Shown here: positions 43,749-52,474 of the stretch, in pieces | How the letters are laid out: each line of letters starts with the position of its first letter | How positions within the stretch are numbered: the first letter of the stretch is position 1 | Source of the DNA: Lachnospiraceae bacterium M18-1 | Lineage (GTDB): Bacteria > Bacillota > Clostridia > Lachnospirales > Lachnospiraceae | NCBI GenBank assembly: GCA_000403295.2 | Contig: KE159605.1 | Span: 1,758,193 to 1,822,192, forward strand | Reading direction: 5' to 3' | Length of the DNA: 64,000 nt | Notes under the pieces: generated by a model | Database searches by the model: none | What the model saw: only the letters and a program-made list of their open reading frames with translations | What the model was told of the DNA's origin: nothing | Translations under genes and position numbers: made by a program

Positions 43749-45359
43749 TTACGCCTCCCTTCCTGATTTTGGCTGAACCTCCGGCAGTTCTGTTTTTGCC
43801 TGGGATGCCGGACTTCCGGCATCTCCTGTCTGACCCACAGTGCCGCGGCAGTCTCCTGCCCGGTCAGCAGCTATTCCTGCTCCGATCCTTACTTCAGCCG
43901 GCGCCTCATACTGCTTCTCCGTCGCACATTCATAGGTATATGCCGCCCGGATCAGCGTTTTCTCCTGAAAGCTGTTCCCGATCAGCTGCATGCCCACAGG
44001 CAGCCCCTTGCTGTCCCTCCCCACCGGAACACTCATCCCCGGCAGTCCTGCCAGATTCACAGAAATGGTATAGATGTCGCCCAGGTACATTTTCAGCGGA
44101 TCCTGCAGGCTCTTCCCCAGCTCCGGCGCCGTAGTGGGCGCTGCCGGCCCCAGGATCAGGTCATAGGTTTCAAAGGCCCTGTCAAAGGCCTGTTTGATCA
44201 GCGCCTTGGTGCGCAGTGCCTTCAGATAATACGCATCATAATATCCGGAGCTGAGCACAAAGGAGCCCAGCATGATCCGGCGTTTCACCTCCGCCCCAAA
44301 GCCTTCGGAACGTGTCTTTTTATACATATTGTGAAGTCCGTCGTACTCTGCCGTGCGGTAGCCGTATTTGACGCCGTCAAAACGTTCCAGGTTAGAACTG
44401 GCCTCCGCAGAGGCGATCACATAGTATGCAGGGATCGCATATTTCACCAGGCTCAGATCAAATTCTTCGATCACAGCGCCCTGTTCCTCCAACACCCTGG
44501 CCGCTTTCCAGATGGCGTCCGCCACCTCCGGATCCAGCCCTTCCCTCATGTAATCCTTCGGAATCCCGATCTTCATTCCCTTGACGCCGCACACCAGCGC
44601 GGAGGTAAAATCATAATCCTTCCGCTGCACGGAAGTACTGTCCTTGGCATCATGGGACGCGATAGCCTCCAGGATGACCGCACAGTCCGATACATCCCTA
44701 GCCACCGGACCGATCTGATCCAGAGAGGAACCATATGCGATCAGCCCGAAGCGGGAAACCGTGCCATAAGTCGGTTTCAGTCCAACCAATCCGCAGAAAG
44801 AGCTTGGCTGCCGGATGGAGCCGCCGGTATCAGACCCCAGTGCGTACCAGCATTCCTGCGCTGCTACAGCCGCGCAGGAACCGCCCGAGGAGCCCCCCGG
44901 CACATGCATCAGATTATGAGGATTTTTCGTTGGTCCATAGTACGAAGTCTCTGTTGTACTCCCCATGGCAAATTCATCCATATTGGTCTTTCCAAGGATC
45001 ACTGCCCCGGCTTTCTGCAGGTTTTTTACCGCTTCTGCCGTAAATACAGGCCGAAAATTCGAAAGTATTTTGGAGCTGCATGTGGTTAGCTGACCTTCCA
45101 TACACAGGTTATCCTTGATAGCAGCCGGAACCCCTGCCAGAGGCCCTCTCAATTCTCCGCTGTCAATCCGTTCCTGCACTGCCTCTGCCTGGGCAAGCGC
45201 CCCCGCCTCATCCAGCGTCACATAGCTGTTGATCTCCGGTTCCAGTTCCTTTGCCCGGGCAAGCGCCGCTTTCACGGCCTCCGTTACCGCCACTTCTCTG
45301 TTTTTAATTTTCCTGCCCAGCTCCGCCGCTGTCAGATGTAATAAATCCATAGCCTTCAC
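43749..45359 (-). CDS. gatA: Asp-tRNA(Asn)/Glu-tRNA(Gln) amidotransferase subunit A
   Basis: 536-residue amidase-signature enzyme that releases ammonia from glutamine. The catalytic Lys is in PAAIKDNLC and the two Ser residues in PGGSSGGSCAAVA and SDTGGSIRQPSS. The family usually ends near residue 485; here about 50 extra residues (AGDCRGTVGQTGDAGSPASQ and more) follow. They are Gly/Ala/Glu-rich, low in complexity and of unknown role. Confidence 0.96.
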   Translation of the reverse strand: MKAMDLLHLTAAELGRKIKNREVAVTEAVKAALARAKELEPEINSYVTLDEAGALAQAEAVQERIDSGELRGPLAGVPAAIKDNLCMEGQLTTCSSKILSNFRPVFTAEAVKNLQKAGAVILGKTNMDEFAMGSTTETSYYGPTKNPHNLMHVPGGSSGGSCAAVAAQECWYALGSDTGGSIRQPSSFCGLVGLKPTYGTVSRFGLIAYGSSLDQIGPVARDVSDCAVILEAIASHDAKDSTSVQRKDYDFTSALVCGVKGMKIGIPKDYMREGLDPEVADAIWKAARVLEEQGAVIEEFDLSLVKYAIPAYYVIASAEASSNLERFDGVKYGYRTAEYDGLHNMYKKTRSEGFGAEVKRRIMLGSFVLSSGYYDAYYLKALRTKALIKQAFDRAFETYDLILGPAAPTTAPELGKSLQDPLKMYLGDIYTISVNLAGLPGMSVPVGRDSKGLPVGMQLIGNSFQEKTLIRAAYTYECATEKQYEAPAEVRIGAGIAADRAGDCRGTVGQTGDAGSPASQAKTELPEVQPKSGREA

Positions 45360-45377
45360 CGCCTTTTTCTTCCTGAA

Positions 45378-45671
45378 TCATCCGATCGTCTTCGGCACTT
45401 CAAAGCTGTCCTCTTTCCTGAGAGGCGCGTTCGCCAGCGTCTGCTCCTGATTGTCTCCGTTTGTGACCACATCCTCCCGGAATACATTATGGACCGGAAA
45501 CACATGGGACATTGGCTCCACCTCAGAAGTATCCAGCTCATTCAGTGTATCGATATAGTCCAGCATCCTCTCCATGTCTGCCTTTGCAGCCTCTTTTTCC
45601 TCCCCGGACAATTCCAGCTTCGCCAGAATCCCCACATGTTCAATGGTTTCGTCTGATATTTTATTTGCCAT
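45378..45671 (-). CDS. gatC: Asp-tRNA(Asn)/Glu-tRNA(Gln) amidotransferase subunit C
   Basis: 97-residue GatC, the small chain that wraps GatA and GatB. Typical opening: ISDETIEHVGILAKLELSGEE, then MLDYIDTLNELDTSEVEPMSHVFP. ATG at 45671 is chosen, with GAGGTG upstream; a GTG two codons earlier is possible. First of the gat genes, 18 bases ahead of gatA. Confidence 0.95.
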   Translation of the reverse strand: MANKISDETIEHVGILAKLELSGEEKEAAKADMERMLDYIDTLNELDTSEVEPMSHVFPVHNVFREDVVTNGDNQEQTLANAPLRKEDSFEVPKTIG

Positions 45672-45772
45672 ATACACACCTCTTCCTATTTATATGATCA
45701 AGGCAGATGATCGTCTGCTGTCATGCAGCTACTCTCTGAGTTTTCAAAACATTCCTGCCCGCTCCCTGGAGC

Positions 45773-45790
45773 ATCCAACCGTACAGCTGG
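45773..45790. repeat. 18-nt repeat shared with 15016-15033
   Basis: ATCCAACCGTACAGCTGG occurs exactly at both places, each next to a small hairpin (GCTCC-CT-GGAGC here, GGATACTCTTTAGAGTATCC there) and followed by a T-run. An 18-base match is unlikely by chance in 64 kb. On the minus strand it follows the stop of the zinc-ribbon gene. Confidence 0.6.
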
Positions 45791-45794
45791 TTTT

Positions 45795-46913
45795 TTAATA
45801 ATATTGATAGTATTCTCCGTAATCTCCGGTCCCAATCATCGGACTGGGCGTCAATTCGAGCGTGCTTTCCTCTGCCGTAACCACTGTATCCTCTTTCAGG
45901 TAGATATTCCTGTAGATATCGTCCATCTCTTCACCGCTCAGCCAGTATGATATTTCATAGTAGCCTTCTTCATAAGCATCATCCAATATTCTGCACCGCA
46001 GGACCGCCCAGTCAGATTCAGTATAAAAGTCATATACTCCGGGAACGATTTCTTCTCCTACTTCCAGAGATTCATCTTTTTCAAGTTTAACAGATTCTGT
46101 CAGCGGATTTTCCGTTTTATCCAGATCGTCTGTCTGTCCGTTTTCCGTAGTCAGTTTCAGAAGGACAGGATCTTTGATCGTAACATGCGCCCCTTTATAA
46201 AGGCGGACGTCCTCCAAAATCTGTATTTCGTCATACTCCGCATCTGTTCCAAAGGACTGCCAGATGTAGATTCCGTTTTCCATGTCCTCCAGGCTCAGTC
46301 CTCCTCTGCCTTCCAGCAGTTCCGCGGTATATCTGCCCTCTGGAAGATGGACGCCCACCAGATATTCCCCCTGGCCGAGCTCCGTCTCATAATGCTCTCC
46401 CGTTTCAGACAGCTCCCGTTCCACGTATTCATAGGGACCCACATTAACGACTTCTGTTCTCGATTCTATCAAACCGCCGAAGTTGATATCCTGTTTAAAA
46501 ATATAGTTCCCTATGATCCCGATCCCAACCACGATTCCTGCTGCCACAACTGCGAAGATCACCGCCATTTTGGACCAGGATGCCTTCGGTCCCGGATTCC
46601 TTCCGGTGTTCCGAAACTGATAGCTGTATGTTTTTACAGGCTGAATATTTACCTGCTGCGCACGATCTTTCTTTTTCTCAGGACTGTCTCTTTTCTCCGT
46701 TTCGGCACTGCCTTTCTCCTGCGAATCCTGTCCTGCTTTAAAATCACATTTTTCCGAGGACAGGTTCTCGTCCCCGTTCATACTCTCCACCGCATAGCTT
46801 TCGTTCAGGTGATAATGCTTCTTCCGAATCTTTGTATTATCCAGCCCGCAGTCCGGGCAGTAACCGTCATGAAGCTTTCCCCCGCACAAATAGCATTCAT
46901 TTTTCTTTGCCAT
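45795..46913 (-). CDS. Zinc-ribbon membrane protein of unknown function
   Basis: 372 residues. The N-terminus is a zinc ribbon (CYLCGGKLHDGYCPDCG). A charged cytoplasmic stretch runs to about 115, one membrane helix (MAVIFAVVAAGIVVGIGIIG, about 118-140) follows, and the rest should lie outside. The outer part has two related segments, one with LVGVHLPEGRYTAELLE and one with EVGEEIVPGVYDFYTE, each ending in a run like YKGAHVTIKDPVLLKL. I do not recognise a function. Although it sits inside the aspS-gatCAB run, nothing in it suggests a tRNA role. Confidence 0.75.
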   Translation of the reverse strand: MAKKNECYLCGGKLHDGYCPDCGLDNTKIRKKHYHLNESYAVESMNGDENLSSEKCDFKAGQDSQEKGSAETEKRDSPEKKKDRAQQVNIQPVKTYSYQFRNTGRNPGPKASWSKMAVIFAVVAAGIVVGIGIIGNYIFKQDINFGGLIESRTEVVNVGPYEYVERELSETGEHYETELGQGEYLVGVHLPEGRYTAELLEGRGGLSLEDMENGIYIWQSFGTDAEYDEIQILEDVRLYKGAHVTIKDPVLLKLTTENGQTDDLDKTENPLTESVKLEKDESLEVGEEIVPGVYDFYTESDWAVLRCRILDDAYEEGYYEISYWLSGEEMDDIYRNIYLKEDTVVTAEESTLELTPSPMIGTGDYGEYYQYY

Positions 46914-46983
46914 CTTCCCTCACCATCGCTTTCCGAGCAGAGAGTTCCTTCTGGGCTTTATCCCGGATATACCGCTGTTCCCT

Positions 46984-48315
46984 CTACGGATCCAGTCTGC
47001 TCAAATCTCTTGGGAACAATGTAGTCTCCCGCACATTGTCCTCATCCATCAGTTTCATAGTCAGACGTTCCATGCCGATTCCCAGTCCGCCGTGGGGAGG
47101 CATCCCATGCTTAAAGGCGCTTAAATACTGCTCCATGCCTTCCCCGCTCATTCCCCTGGCCTCTATCTTTTCCATCAGCTTGCGGTAATCATGGATTCTC
47201 TGACCTCCGGTCGTGATTTCCATTCCTCGGAACAACAGGTCAAAACTCAGTGTAAATGTAGGATCCTCCGGGTCATCCATGGCATAGAACGGACGTTTTT
47301 TCGACGGATAATGCGTCACAAACACAAAATCCGCATCCCACTCTTCCTTTGCATAGCGGCTGATCAGGCTTTCCTCCTCCGGTTCCAGATCGAAAGGATT
47401 TCTGATCCTCCGATCATATTTTTCGGACACCCGTCGCTTGATCTCATCAAACCGTACTGCCGGAATCCGGTCTGTCTTCGGCAGTTCCACTCCCAGGAGT
47501 TTTAATTCTGCCGCATACTCCTGCTCTAAAAGCTGCATGGTATACTGCAGAAATCCGGTCTCCATGGCCATGATCTCTTCAAATCCGTCGATATACCCCA
47601 TCTCAAGATCCAGGCTGGTATACTCGTTCAGATGCCGTTTCGTGTTATGCTTCTCCGCGCGGAACACCGGCGCAGTCTCGAATACCCGGTCATACACCCC
47701 CACCATCATCTGCTTATAGAACTGAGGGCTCTGCTGCAGGATCGCCGGCCTGTGGAAATAGTCCAGCTTGAATACGTTTGCCCCGCCCTCCGCGCTTTTT
47801 GCCCCGATCTTCGGTGTGTGGATCTCCGTAAATCCTTCTCCATAGAGGAAATCGCGGAATCCCCTGACCAGCCCTTCCTGAATCTTGAACTTGGCACGCT
47901 CACGCAGGTTTCTCAGGGCAACAGGGCGATAGTTCAGCTTTGACTCCAGCGAAGTGGTCAGCTTCCATTTGCCTACTGCCAGCGGCAGGGCCTCCGCGGG
48001 TTCGCTTAAGATCCGGAGCCCGGAGATACTGATCTCAATCCCATGGGGCGCCTTGTCTGAGTTGAGCAATATTCCTGTTACTTCTACTGTAGCCGCTTCT
48101 TTTAAATCTTTCAAGAAGAAGTTTGAAATTTCTTTATCTGATACACACTGCACAAGTCCCTCCCGCTTTCTGAGGATGATGAAAGCCACATTGCCCATGT
48201 CACGGATCGCATGAACGGCGCCGTTCACTTTAACGGTATTCCCTGCCATACCTTCTGCCAGCAATTCACGTAGTTCTAATGTTTCTTTTTCTTTGACTCC
48301 GGTTACAAATTCCAT
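46984..48315 (-). CDS. aspS: Aspartate--tRNA ligase, archaeal/non-discriminating type
   Basis: 443 residues, much shorter than the approximately 590-residue bacterial AspRS. It lacks the GAD insert. The OB anticodon domain (about 1-105) and class II core are present: FTEIHTPKIGAKSAEGGANVF, motif 2 FRAEKHNTKRHLNEYTSLD, and motif 3 GGLGIGMERLTMKLM. Such enzymes often charge both tRNA-Asp and tRNA-Asn, and the linked GatCAB then converts Asp-tRNA(Asn) to Asn-tRNA(Asn). The gene neighbourhood supports this role. GAAAGGAG precedes the ATG. Regulated by the T-box leader upstream. Confidence 0.93.
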   Translation of the reverse strand: MEFVTGVKEKETLELRELLAEGMAGNTVKVNGAVHAIRDMGNVAFIILRKREGLVQCVSDKEISNFFLKDLKEAATVEVTGILLNSDKAPHGIEISISGLRILSEPAEALPLAVGKWKLTTSLESKLNYRPVALRNLRERAKFKIQEGLVRGFRDFLYGEGFTEIHTPKIGAKSAEGGANVFKLDYFHRPAILQQSPQFYKQMMVGVYDRVFETAPVFRAEKHNTKRHLNEYTSLDLEMGYIDGFEEIMAMETGFLQYTMQLLEQEYAAELKLLGVELPKTDRIPAVRFDEIKRRVSEKYDRRIRNPFDLEPEEESLISRYAKEEWDADFVFVTHYPSKKRPFYAMDDPEDPTFTLSFDLLFRGMEITTGGQRIHDYRKLMEKIEARGMSGEGMEQYLSAFKHGMPPHGGLGIGMERLTMKLMDEDNVRETTLFPRDLSRLDP

Positions 48316-48428
48316 GTTCTTTCTCTCCTTTCATTCCTGCTGCACCCCGAGATCTTCTGTAAACCAAAAGGACTTTCGCCTGCGGCGGCCGCATTACTTG
48401 TTCGCCGCATGAGCGCTCTCCCCCGACG

Positions 48429-48477
48429 TTTTTTGTTCGATTGGAAGATTCAAAGAAGCTTCCAATCGAACAAAAAA
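48429..48477. other. 19-bp perfect hairpin after the aspS T-box terminator
   Basis: TTTTTTGTTCGATTGGAAG (48429-48447) pairs exactly with CTTCCAATCGAACAAAAAA (48459-48477) around an 11-base loop. The outer A/T arm is the T-run of the T-box terminator itself, so the two structures share bases. Confidence 0.8.
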
Positions 48478-48857
48478 AATCCCGGGATGCCATCTGCGCA
48501 TCCCGGGACGGAATTTATTTTCGATATAAAATCCGCGGTACCACCCGCATTGAACAGCTCTGCCTGCCCCCTTGCAGCTCAGAACTATCCCTCTCAAAAT
48601 CGCATATAACGCCTGCTTCGCGTACCGGCCTACTCTTCTTTCAACCGGTCGGCTCCCAAGTGTTCCCTTACGGAACTGCCAGAATCATCCTCATCCACGA
48701 CAGTTCCTGACCTTCTCCCCTGTCTGGCGCTCTCAGTCGGTGACGCCGCCTTCCTGTCAGGTTCTGATGGCCAGAGTCTTGTTCTCTGCCTTTCGTAATT
48801 TTGCACTATTCATGTAAAATTGTTTACAATCATAACACAGTTTTTTTTGTTTTACAA
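48472..48857 (-). promoter_or_regulatory. T-box leader and promoter of the aspS-gatCAB operon
   Basis: Promoter TTGTAA (48852-48857), 17 bases, TATGAT (48829-48834). The leader has the T-box core GGGTGGTACCGCGG (48533-48546), then a terminator with an 11-bp stem (TCCCGGGATGC at 48480-48490, GCATCCCGGGA at 48498-48508) and an 8-base T-run. It senses an uncharged tRNA; given the operon, tRNA-Asn or tRNA-Asp is expected. The specifier codon could not be fixed by eye. This occupies most of the 561-base gap. Confidence 0.92.
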
Positions 48858-48876
48858 GGTCTTTTTTCTGAAATAT

Positions 48877-50094
48877 TTAATCAAGAGCGGCCTCTATCTC
48901 TTCTCTGACCACTTCCAGCGCCTTGTCAAGCTGATTATCTGCCTCTTCATTTTCCTCATCCAGTTCATATTCTACTTCCACGTCCGGAGCAATCCCTACT
49001 TCGTTGATGCTCCTGCCGGTTGGCAGAAAATACTCGGACGTGGTGAGTTTGACGTAGGAACCGTCCAGCAGGCTGACCACCTCTTGGACCACACCTTTTC
49101 CATAAGTGTTCGTGCCTACGATTTTTCCTTTTTTATGATCCTGTACAGCCCCGGAAAAAATCTCAGACGCACTGGCACTGTAGCCATTCACCAGGACTGC
49201 CAGAGGACGGGTAAACTCCTTTTTTCCGTCGCAGGTATACTCCTCGGCCTTCCCCTCCTTATTCTCGGTGGACACAATGGTCCCCTTCGGCAGGATCAGC
49301 CTCAACATATCCAGGACCGTATCCAGGTCTCCCCCGGGATTGCTCCGCAGGTCGATCACCAGCCCCTGCATTCCCTGGCTGTCCAGTTCATCCAGTGCTT
49401 CACTGAACTGGTCAAGAGTGACCTTGTCAAATTCTGTCACCCGGATATACCCTACCTGAGAATCCTTCATCTCATACTCCACGGTCTGTGCTTCCACAAT
49501 ACCGCGCACCGCAGTCAGTTCCAGTTCTTCAGAATCCCGGATCACATGAAGGGTCACTTCGGTTCCTTCTTCCCCTTTAATCCAGGCGACCACCTGATTC
49601 AAGTCTTCGTCCGTGATCTCATGCTCATCCACCTGATACAGGATATCTCCGGACTTAATCCCGGCTTTTTCCGCCGGTGATTCCCGGAACACATTGGTAA
49701 TGGTCACAGCTTTTGTCTCATAGCTCTGGGAAAGCACAGCCCCTATTCCCGAATATTCCCCGGAGATTCCCTGCATCAGCTCTCTGGCTTCCTCCTCCGT
49801 GAAATATACGGAATACGGATCTCCCAGCGCACGCACATATCCTTCATACATCCCCTCTGTAAGGGCTGCGTCGTCAATCTCATCTTCCCGGAGATAGATA
49901 CTGTCGATCACGGCACGGATTCGTTTCAGCTTATCCTCCGAAAACTTGCCGTCCTCACTTTTTTCCTCAAGCACCGACAACTCAGGCACAGCTCTGACCA
50001 CTGTTTTTTTTATTCCATTTACGGCTGTCATAATACATAACATAGCAAGGGCGCCGCACAGCGCCCCTTTTATAAATCTATACTTGTCGTTCAT
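48877..50094 (-). CDS. S41-family C-terminal processing protease
   Basis: 405 residues. An N-terminal membrane anchor (FIKGALCGALAMLCIMTAVNG) is followed by a PDZ domain (about 110-195) and the S41 core with catalytic Ser in VNGYSASASEIFSGA and Lys in TNTYGKGVVQ. It acts outside the membrane, cutting or regulating envelope proteins. Its position after ftsEX and the M23 hydrolase suggests a role in wall turnover during division. The start 50094 follows GGAGCTG. Confidence 0.93.
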   Translation of the reverse strand: MNDKYRFIKGALCGALAMLCIMTAVNGIKKTVVRAVPELSVLEEKSEDGKFSEDKLKRIRAVIDSIYLREDEIDDAALTEGMYEGYVRALGDPYSVYFTEEEARELMQGISGEYSGIGAVLSQSYETKAVTITNVFRESPAEKAGIKSGDILYQVDEHEITDEDLNQVVAWIKGEEGTEVTLHVIRDSEELELTAVRGIVEAQTVEYEMKDSQVGYIRVTEFDKVTLDQFSEALDELDSQGMQGLVIDLRSNPGGDLDTVLDMLRLILPKGTIVSTENKEGKAEEYTCDGKKEFTRPLAVLVNGYSASASEIFSGAVQDHKKGKIVGTNTYGKGVVQEVVSLLDGSYVKLTTSEYFLPTGRSINEVGIAPDVEVEYELDEENEEADNQLDKALEVVREEIEAALD

Positions 50095-50200
50095 TTTCAG
50101 CTCCATTTTTTAATGATACAGAAAACATGCCGACGGCAGTTCTGCACATGATGATATTCCAAACTGCAGACACATCCCCGCCTGCTATTCTCAAAAACTC

Positions 50201-51376
50201 TTACAGATAAATCTGCGGATTTACAGGCGATCCGTTCAGTTCTACCTGAAAATGCAGGTGCGGCCCGCTCGAATACCCGGTAGTCCCCACATATCCGACC
50301 TGCTGGCCTTTGCTCACCGACTGTCCTGCAGTAACTGCCAGTGCAGAATGGTGCATATACTTTGTCACAAATCCATTGCCATGGTCTATGACAACCCAGT
50401 TTCCCGCACTGTCGCTCCATCCTGCGATCAATACGGTTCCCGAATCAGCAGCATATGTAGGCGACCCGCTTGACGCGGCAAGATCAAGTCCGTTGTGGAA
50501 GGCATTGTCAAATGTACGGTATCCGAATGTACTGGAAACATACCCGCTGGGACAAGGATTTGTAAACTGTCCGTTTCCGCTTACGACAACGTCCGTGCTT
50601 GGAATATAGGTGCTTCCTCCGCTTCCGCTTGCACGCGCCGCTGCCTCGGCTTCTGCTGCCGCGGCAGCTGCTGCAGCAGCGGCGGCTTCTGCTGCCGCCT
50701 GTTCCTCCCGCCTGCGTTTCTCTTCTTCCGCCTGCCGGATCAGTTCCTGCAAAAGCGCAGCATTTTCACCGATCTGGCCCTCCAGATCTGCAATCTGCAG
50801 ATTTTTCTCCGCCAGCAATTGCTCTACTTCTGCCTGTTTTGCGAGCAGTGCATCCCGCAGTTCTCCCAGTACCACATATTCTTCCTGAAGAACTTTTTCC
50901 TTTTCTTCTACATCACGGCGGATTTCCTGAAAGTCCACCAGCCGGTCCCTGTCATAGGTGGAAAGCTGGTTTACATACTCTACGTTATTCAGAAATTCCC
51001 CCATATTCTCACTGTTCAATAAAACCTCTATGAACTGGGCATTTCCCACCTCATACATGAACTTGATACGCTTTTTCATACTCTGATACTGTGTATTCTC
51101 ATCTACCTTGGCACGAACATATTCTTCCTCAGCCTGCTGAATCTCCTCCTGCTTTCTGGCCAGCTTTTCCTGCGCTTCATTCATCTCCCCAATGATCTGA
51201 TTCAGCTGCTCCGTCAGTGCATTCTTTTCTGCCTCTGCCGCACCTTTCTCTTCATCAAGCTGATTGGCTTTTTCCTGTGCCTCTTCAATCGTAGTTGCCT
51301 GTACATTCATTACTGTCCCCATGCACATCGCAAATACAAGTACCCCGCTTATTATACTCCTCTTAAATTTTTTCAT
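50201..51376 (-). CDS. Secreted coiled-coil M23 peptidoglycan hydrolase (FtsEX effector-like)
   Basis: 391 residues. A signal peptide (SIISGVLVFAMCMGTVMNVQA) is followed by a long coiled coil (about 28-230, rich in Glu/Gln/Ala, with an Ala-rich end). The C-terminal LytM/M23 domain (about 270-391) has the zinc ligands in FHNGLDLAAS and GPHLHFQVEL. PcsB, CwlO and EnvC are the known partners of FtsEX with this coiled-coil design; here it is the gene after ftsX, so the link is strong. The start 51376 follows AAGGTGGG. Confidence 0.9.
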   Translation of the reverse strand: MKKFKRSIISGVLVFAMCMGTVMNVQATTIEEAQEKANQLDEEKGAAEAEKNALTEQLNQIIGEMNEAQEKLARKQEEIQQAEEEYVRAKVDENTQYQSMKKRIKFMYEVGNAQFIEVLLNSENMGEFLNNVEYVNQLSTYDRDRLVDFQEIRRDVEEKEKVLQEEYVVLGELRDALLAKQAEVEQLLAEKNLQIADLEGQIGENAALLQELIRQAEEEKRRREEQAAAEAAAAAAAAAAAEAEAAARASGSGGSTYIPSTDVVVSGNGQFTNPCPSGYVSSTFGYRTFDNAFHNGLDLAASSGSPTYAADSGTVLIAGWSDSAGNWVVIDHGNGFVTKYMHHSALAVTAGQSVSKGQQVGYVGTTGYSSGPHLHFQVELNGSPVNPQIYL

Positions 51377-51404
51377 ACAACCCACCTTATTCTTTTCGTA
51401 ACTT

Positions 51405-51432
51405 GTTACTATGAACGGCCGTGAACAGTAAC
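51405..51432. repeat. 28-nt GTTACT...AGTAAC palindrome
   Basis: Near-perfect palindrome centred on CGGCCG. Its reverse complement starts GTTACTGTTCACGGC, as does the element at 20722-20752. It lies between ftsX and the M23 gene. Confidence 0.75.
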
Positions 51433-51517
51433 TTCCCAGCCAGATATCTCTGAAAACACAGAGTATCTGACTTTCGCAGCCGCCGTGTACAGGGTCCGGA
51501 CCCGCTGCCTGGCAAAA

Positions 51518-52474
51518 TCATACCTTCAGATGTTTACGTACTGTAAAGTAACTTCCGAGAAAACCGATACCCACTCCGAGGCCCAGTCCGATGGGCAGTA
51601 AATAGCGGTATACGCTTAATACAGGAAGGAAGTCTATGATGTTCATCAGTAAGCTGAACTTCTCCATAACATATGCAACTGCTCTTCCGTAAAGTACATA
51701 TAAAAGTGCAAGCGGCAGTACCGCGCCGACCAGACCGATGATCAGACCCTCAATCACAAAGGGGGAACGGACCACGAAGTCTTTCGCGCCGATATATTTC
51801 ATGATCGCGATTTCTTCTTTCCGGACCGTAATACCCATAGCAACCGTATTGCTGATCAGGAAGATGGATACTCCGAACAGGATCAGTATGATCGCGATAG
51901 AAATATATGCTACCAGTACATTGACACTGGAAAGCATATTAGCCACCATATCCGACTTTTTCACACTGCGGACCCCGTCCAGGCTTCCTGCAAACCTCAC
52001 CAGTTCCTGCTGGGTTGTGGAGAGTGATTTTCCGCCGCCGAGCAGGCTGATCTCCCCGTCTTCTTCCAGAGTTTTCATATAAACCTCATAGTTGCTGGAA
52101 CTTGCCAGAGGATTGTCATTGCGGAATCCGTCTGCCAGTTCTTCATTTTCTCCGAAATACTTGGTCTTAAATTCATTCCATGCATCATCTGCAGACACAT
52201 ACTTAACGTCAGATACGTCGTCTCTCCCTCTCAGCGCCTGCCCGATATTATCAATCTGTGCCTGGGTGATGCCGTCTTCAAAAAACACGGTGATCGCCAC
52301 GCCTTCTTCTGCGCTCTTGATAATATACTGGAAATTAAATAATATCGAAAAAAACAGGCCAAACAAAAAAATGCAGGCAGACATCGTAGCTATAGATGCA
52401 AGCGAAAACATCATGTTCCTTCCGATATTCTTAAACCCTTGTTTTATTACATATCCTATCGTACTAATCCTCAT
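51518..52474 (-). CDS. ftsX: Cell-division protein FtsX
   Basis: 318-residue permease-like protein with four membrane helices: one near 20-45, an extracellular loop of about 130 residues, then helices near 190, 245 and 290 (VLVAYISIAIILILFGVSIF, GLIIGLVGAVLPLALLYVLY, LLPIGLGLGVGIGFLGSYF). It passes ATP-driven movement of FtsE to a wall hydrolase outside the cell. It starts inside the ftsE end (11-base overlap). Confidence 0.96.
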   Translation of the reverse strand: MRISTIGYVIKQGFKNIGRNMMFSLASIATMSACIFLFGLFFSILFNFQYIIKSAEEGVAITVFFEDGITQAQIDNIGQALRGRDDVSDVKYVSADDAWNEFKTKYFGENEELADGFRNDNPLASSSNYEVYMKTLEEDGEISLLGGGKSLSTTQQELVRFAGSLDGVRSVKKSDMVANMLSSVNVLVAYISIAIILILFGVSIFLISNTVAMGITVRKEEIAIMKYIGAKDFVVRSPFVIEGLIIGLVGAVLPLALLYVLYGRAVAYVMEKFSLLMNIIDFLPVLSVYRYLLPIGLGLGVGIGFLGSYFTVRKHLKV

